DNA from: Streptomyces humi
Lineage (GTDB): Bacteria > Actinomycetota > Actinomycetes > Streptomycetales > Streptomycetaceae
Direction: 5' to 3'
Assembly: GCF_001005085.2 (NCBI RefSeq)
Contig: NZ_LBMU02000011.1
Coordinates: 1 to 64,000, forward strand
Length of the DNA: 64,000 nt
The translations under genes were made by a program, and so were the position numbers. Each line of letters begins with the position of its first letter. The first letter of the stretch is position 1. Below are positions 62,585 to 64,000 of this stretch, in pieces. Below the pieces are notes generated by a model. It was not told the DNA's origin, did no database searches, and saw only the letters and a list, made by a program, of their open reading frames with translations.

Positions 62585-63553
62585 TCAGTGGCCGGAGACG
62601 GGACGGGGGCCGTAGGGCCGCTCCAGTTCCTCCAACTCCTTTTCGCTGAGGCGGAGTCCGACCGCGGCCACCGCGTCCTCGAGATGGTTCGGCTTGGACG
62701 CGCCGATGATCGGGGCCGTCACCGTGCTCTGGTGCAGGAGCCAGGACAGGGCCACCTGGGCGCGGGGGACGCCCCGGTCGTCCGCGATGCGGGTGACCGC
62801 CTCGACGATCGCGCGGTCGCCCTCCTGGTAGAGGGTGCTGCCGAAGTTGTCGCTGGAGCTGCGCTCGGTGACCGTGCCCCAGTCGCGGGTGAGGCGGCCC
62901 CGGGCCAGCGGACTCCAGGGCAGCACGCCCACGCCCTGGTCGGCGCAGAGCGGCAGCATCTCGCGCTCCTCCTCGCGGTAGAGGAGGTTGTAGTGGTCCT
63001 GCATGGAGACGAACTTGGTCCAGCCGCCCCGCTCGGCGGTGTACTGCGCCTTGGAGAACTCCCAGGCGTACATCGAACTCGCCCCGATGTACCGGGCCTT
63101 GCCGGCCTTGACGACGTCGTTCAGGGCCTCCATCGTCTCCTCGACGGGAGTCCCGTGGTCGAAGCGGTGGATCTGGTAGAGGTCGACGTAGTCGGTGCCG
63201 AGGCGGCTGAGGCTGTGGTCGATCTCGGAGAGGATCGCCTTGCGGGACAGGCCGCCGCCGTTGGGGCCGGGGCGCATCCGGCCGTGCACCTTGGTGGCGA
63301 GGACGATCTCGTCGCGGCGTGCGAAGTCGCGCAGTGCCCTGCCGACGATCTCCTCACTGGTGCCGTCGGAGTAGACGTTCGCGGTGTCGAAGAAGTTGAT
63401 GCCCGACTCCAGTGCCTGCCGGATGAGCGGGCGGGACGCCTCCTCGTCGAGGGTCCACTCGTGGTTGCCGCGGTCGGGAAGGCCGTAGGTCATGCAGCCG
63501 AGGCAGATCCGGGACACGTCCAGGCCGGTGCGGCCGAGCTTCACGTACTCCAT
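62585..63553 (-). CDS. Aldo/keto reductase
   Basis: 322 residues with the catalytic tetrad: Asp and Tyr in FFDTANVYSDGTSEE, Lys in IVLATKVHGRM, His in DLYQIHRFD. It begins MEYVKLGRTGLDVSRICLGCMTYGLPDRG. It is closely related to the protein at 53393, especially around IDHSLSRLGTDYVDLYQIHR and MQDHYNLLYREEEREMLPL. It is convergent with the dioxygenase gene, ending 16 bp from it. The substrate is unknown. Confidence 0.92.
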   Translation of the reverse strand: MEYVKLGRTGLDVSRICLGCMTYGLPDRGNHEWTLDEEASRPLIRQALESGINFFDTANVYSDGTSEEIVGRALRDFARRDEIVLATKVHGRMRPGPNGGGLSRKAILSEIDHSLSRLGTDYVDLYQIHRFDHGTPVEETMEALNDVVKAGKARYIGASSMYAWEFSKAQYTAERGGWTKFVSMQDHYNLLYREEEREMLPLCADQGVGVLPWSPLARGRLTRDWGTVTERSSSDNFGSTLYQEGDRAIVEAVTRIADDRGVPRAQVALSWLLHQSTVTAPIIGASKPNHLEDAVAAVGLRLSEKELEELERPYGPRPVSGH

Positions 63554-63647
63554 CGTTGTCTCCCGCCGTCGAGATCACTCCGTACACAGGCGAGCGTACG
63601 TCGGCCGGCTGTCCGGTCTCCTGCCGAGGCGGGGCGGTGGGTCGCCG

Positions 63648-64000
63648 TCAGCCGTGCTCCAGCAGGTCGAGCACCCGCTCCCAGGCGAACTCGGGGCGCC
63701 CGCCGCCCGCTTCGGGCGCCCCGGTGTACGGGTCGCCGAAGCGGACGCCCAGCCCGCGCAGCCGCGTCAGGCTCTCCTGGTAGGCGGGGTGCGCGGCCAG
63801 CGCGTCGGCGACACAGGGCAGGACCCCGATGGGAACGCCGAGGCCGAGCGCCTCGCACAGGGTCCCGACGGCGAGGGTGTCGGCGAACCCGGCGGCCCAC
63901 TTGTTGACGGTGTTGAAGGTGGCGGGGGCGACGGCCACCGCGTCCGGCGGCGGGAAGGGCCGCGGGTCGGCGGGGCCGCGCCAGGCCGAGCGGATCGGGC
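63648..64000 (-). CDS. Flavoprotein (Dfp-like), N-terminal part beyond the window
   Basis: The last ~117 residues of a protein whose start lies past the right edge; the frame stays open to 64000 and reads PIRSAWRGPADPRPFPPPDAVAVAPATFNTVNKWAAGFADTL. VAPATFNTVNKWAAGFADTLAVG is the FMN-binding signature of the flavoprotein family of cysteine decarboxylases such as CoaC, LanD and MrsD. The open frame's GTG at 63938 is therefore an internal codon. The family includes enzymes of coenzyme A and peptide modification. Here there are no precursor genes nearby, so a role is not assigned. Confidence 0.83.
   Translation of the reverse strand, partial: PIRSAWRGPADPRPFPPPDAVAVAPATFNTVNKWAAGFADTLAVGTLCEALGLGVPIGVLPCVADALAAHPAYQESLTRLRGLGVRFGDPYTGAPEAGGGRPEFAWERVLDLLEHG

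Overview
The window is high-GC (roughly 72%) actinobacterial DNA, almost certainly a Streptomyces chromosome. The evidence is the codon bias, dense GTG/ATG starts with purine-rich ribosome sites, an AmfS/SapB-type lanthipeptide cluster, a Streptomyces subtilisin inhibitor, several SpoIIE-type phosphatases, and a rifamycin-associated element upstream of a rifamycin-type glycosyltransferase and HelR. No rRNA, tRNA, IS element or CRISPR array was seen. Fifty protein-coding genes are called; one (63648-64000) runs off the right edge.

Layout. 0-10 kb: an isochorismatase-fold hydrolase, a large family-2 glycosyltransferase followed by rmlC, a membrane Ser/Thr kinase with a Gly-Ser tail plus a small membrane protein, then a translationally coupled minus-strand operon rmlA-rmlB-rmlD-methyltransferase. 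Together these make dTDP-L-rhamnose and probably decorate a surface glycan. 10-23 kb: a class III lanthipeptide cluster (LanKC synthetase, 38-aa AmfS-like precursor, two ABC half-transporters, convergent LuxR-type regulator), flanked on each side by a multidomain SpoIIE phosphatase. 23-32 kb: a secreted S1 protease with prodomain and long acidic tail, a thioesterase, then a second peptide system: a 71-aa Cys-free double-glycine precursor with a three-gene NHLM-type exporter (HlyD-like adaptor, C39 peptidase/ABC, second ABC).

32-45 kb: ArsR+SRPBCC pair, a 14-TM MFS exporter behind a promoter with two operators, an SSI-family protease inhibitor with P1 Lys, a ribbon-helix-helix-like protein, an FMN alpha-hydroxyacid oxidase, the first of two sigma-like/zinc-finger/TM/ricin-lectin fusion proteins, an RHH antitoxin with Fic-like toxin, a Tat-exported GH2 enzyme, and a third SpoIIE phosphatase. 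45-50 kb: a two-gene rifamycin-resistance unit (RAE, glycosyltransferase, HelR), then a divergent ECF sigma factor and Ser/Thr kinase. 50-64 kb: DUF4232 lipoprotein, SDR and aldo/keto reductase with a divergent TetR and twin operators, a polysaccharide-deacetylase-like lipoprotein, an ArsB/SLC13 transporter apparently starting at CTG, a UspA-like protein, the second ricin fusion protein, AraC regulator with a divergent phytanoyl-CoA dioxygenase, a second aldo/keto reductase, and a partial flavoprotein.

Main themes are cell-surface glycan synthesis, two different exported-peptide systems, signalling by phosphorylation and dephosphorylation, and antibiotic self-protection. The most notable items are the orphan double-glycine peptide system, the unusual AmfS core with a one-residue linker between rings, and the intact RAE-rgt-helR unit.
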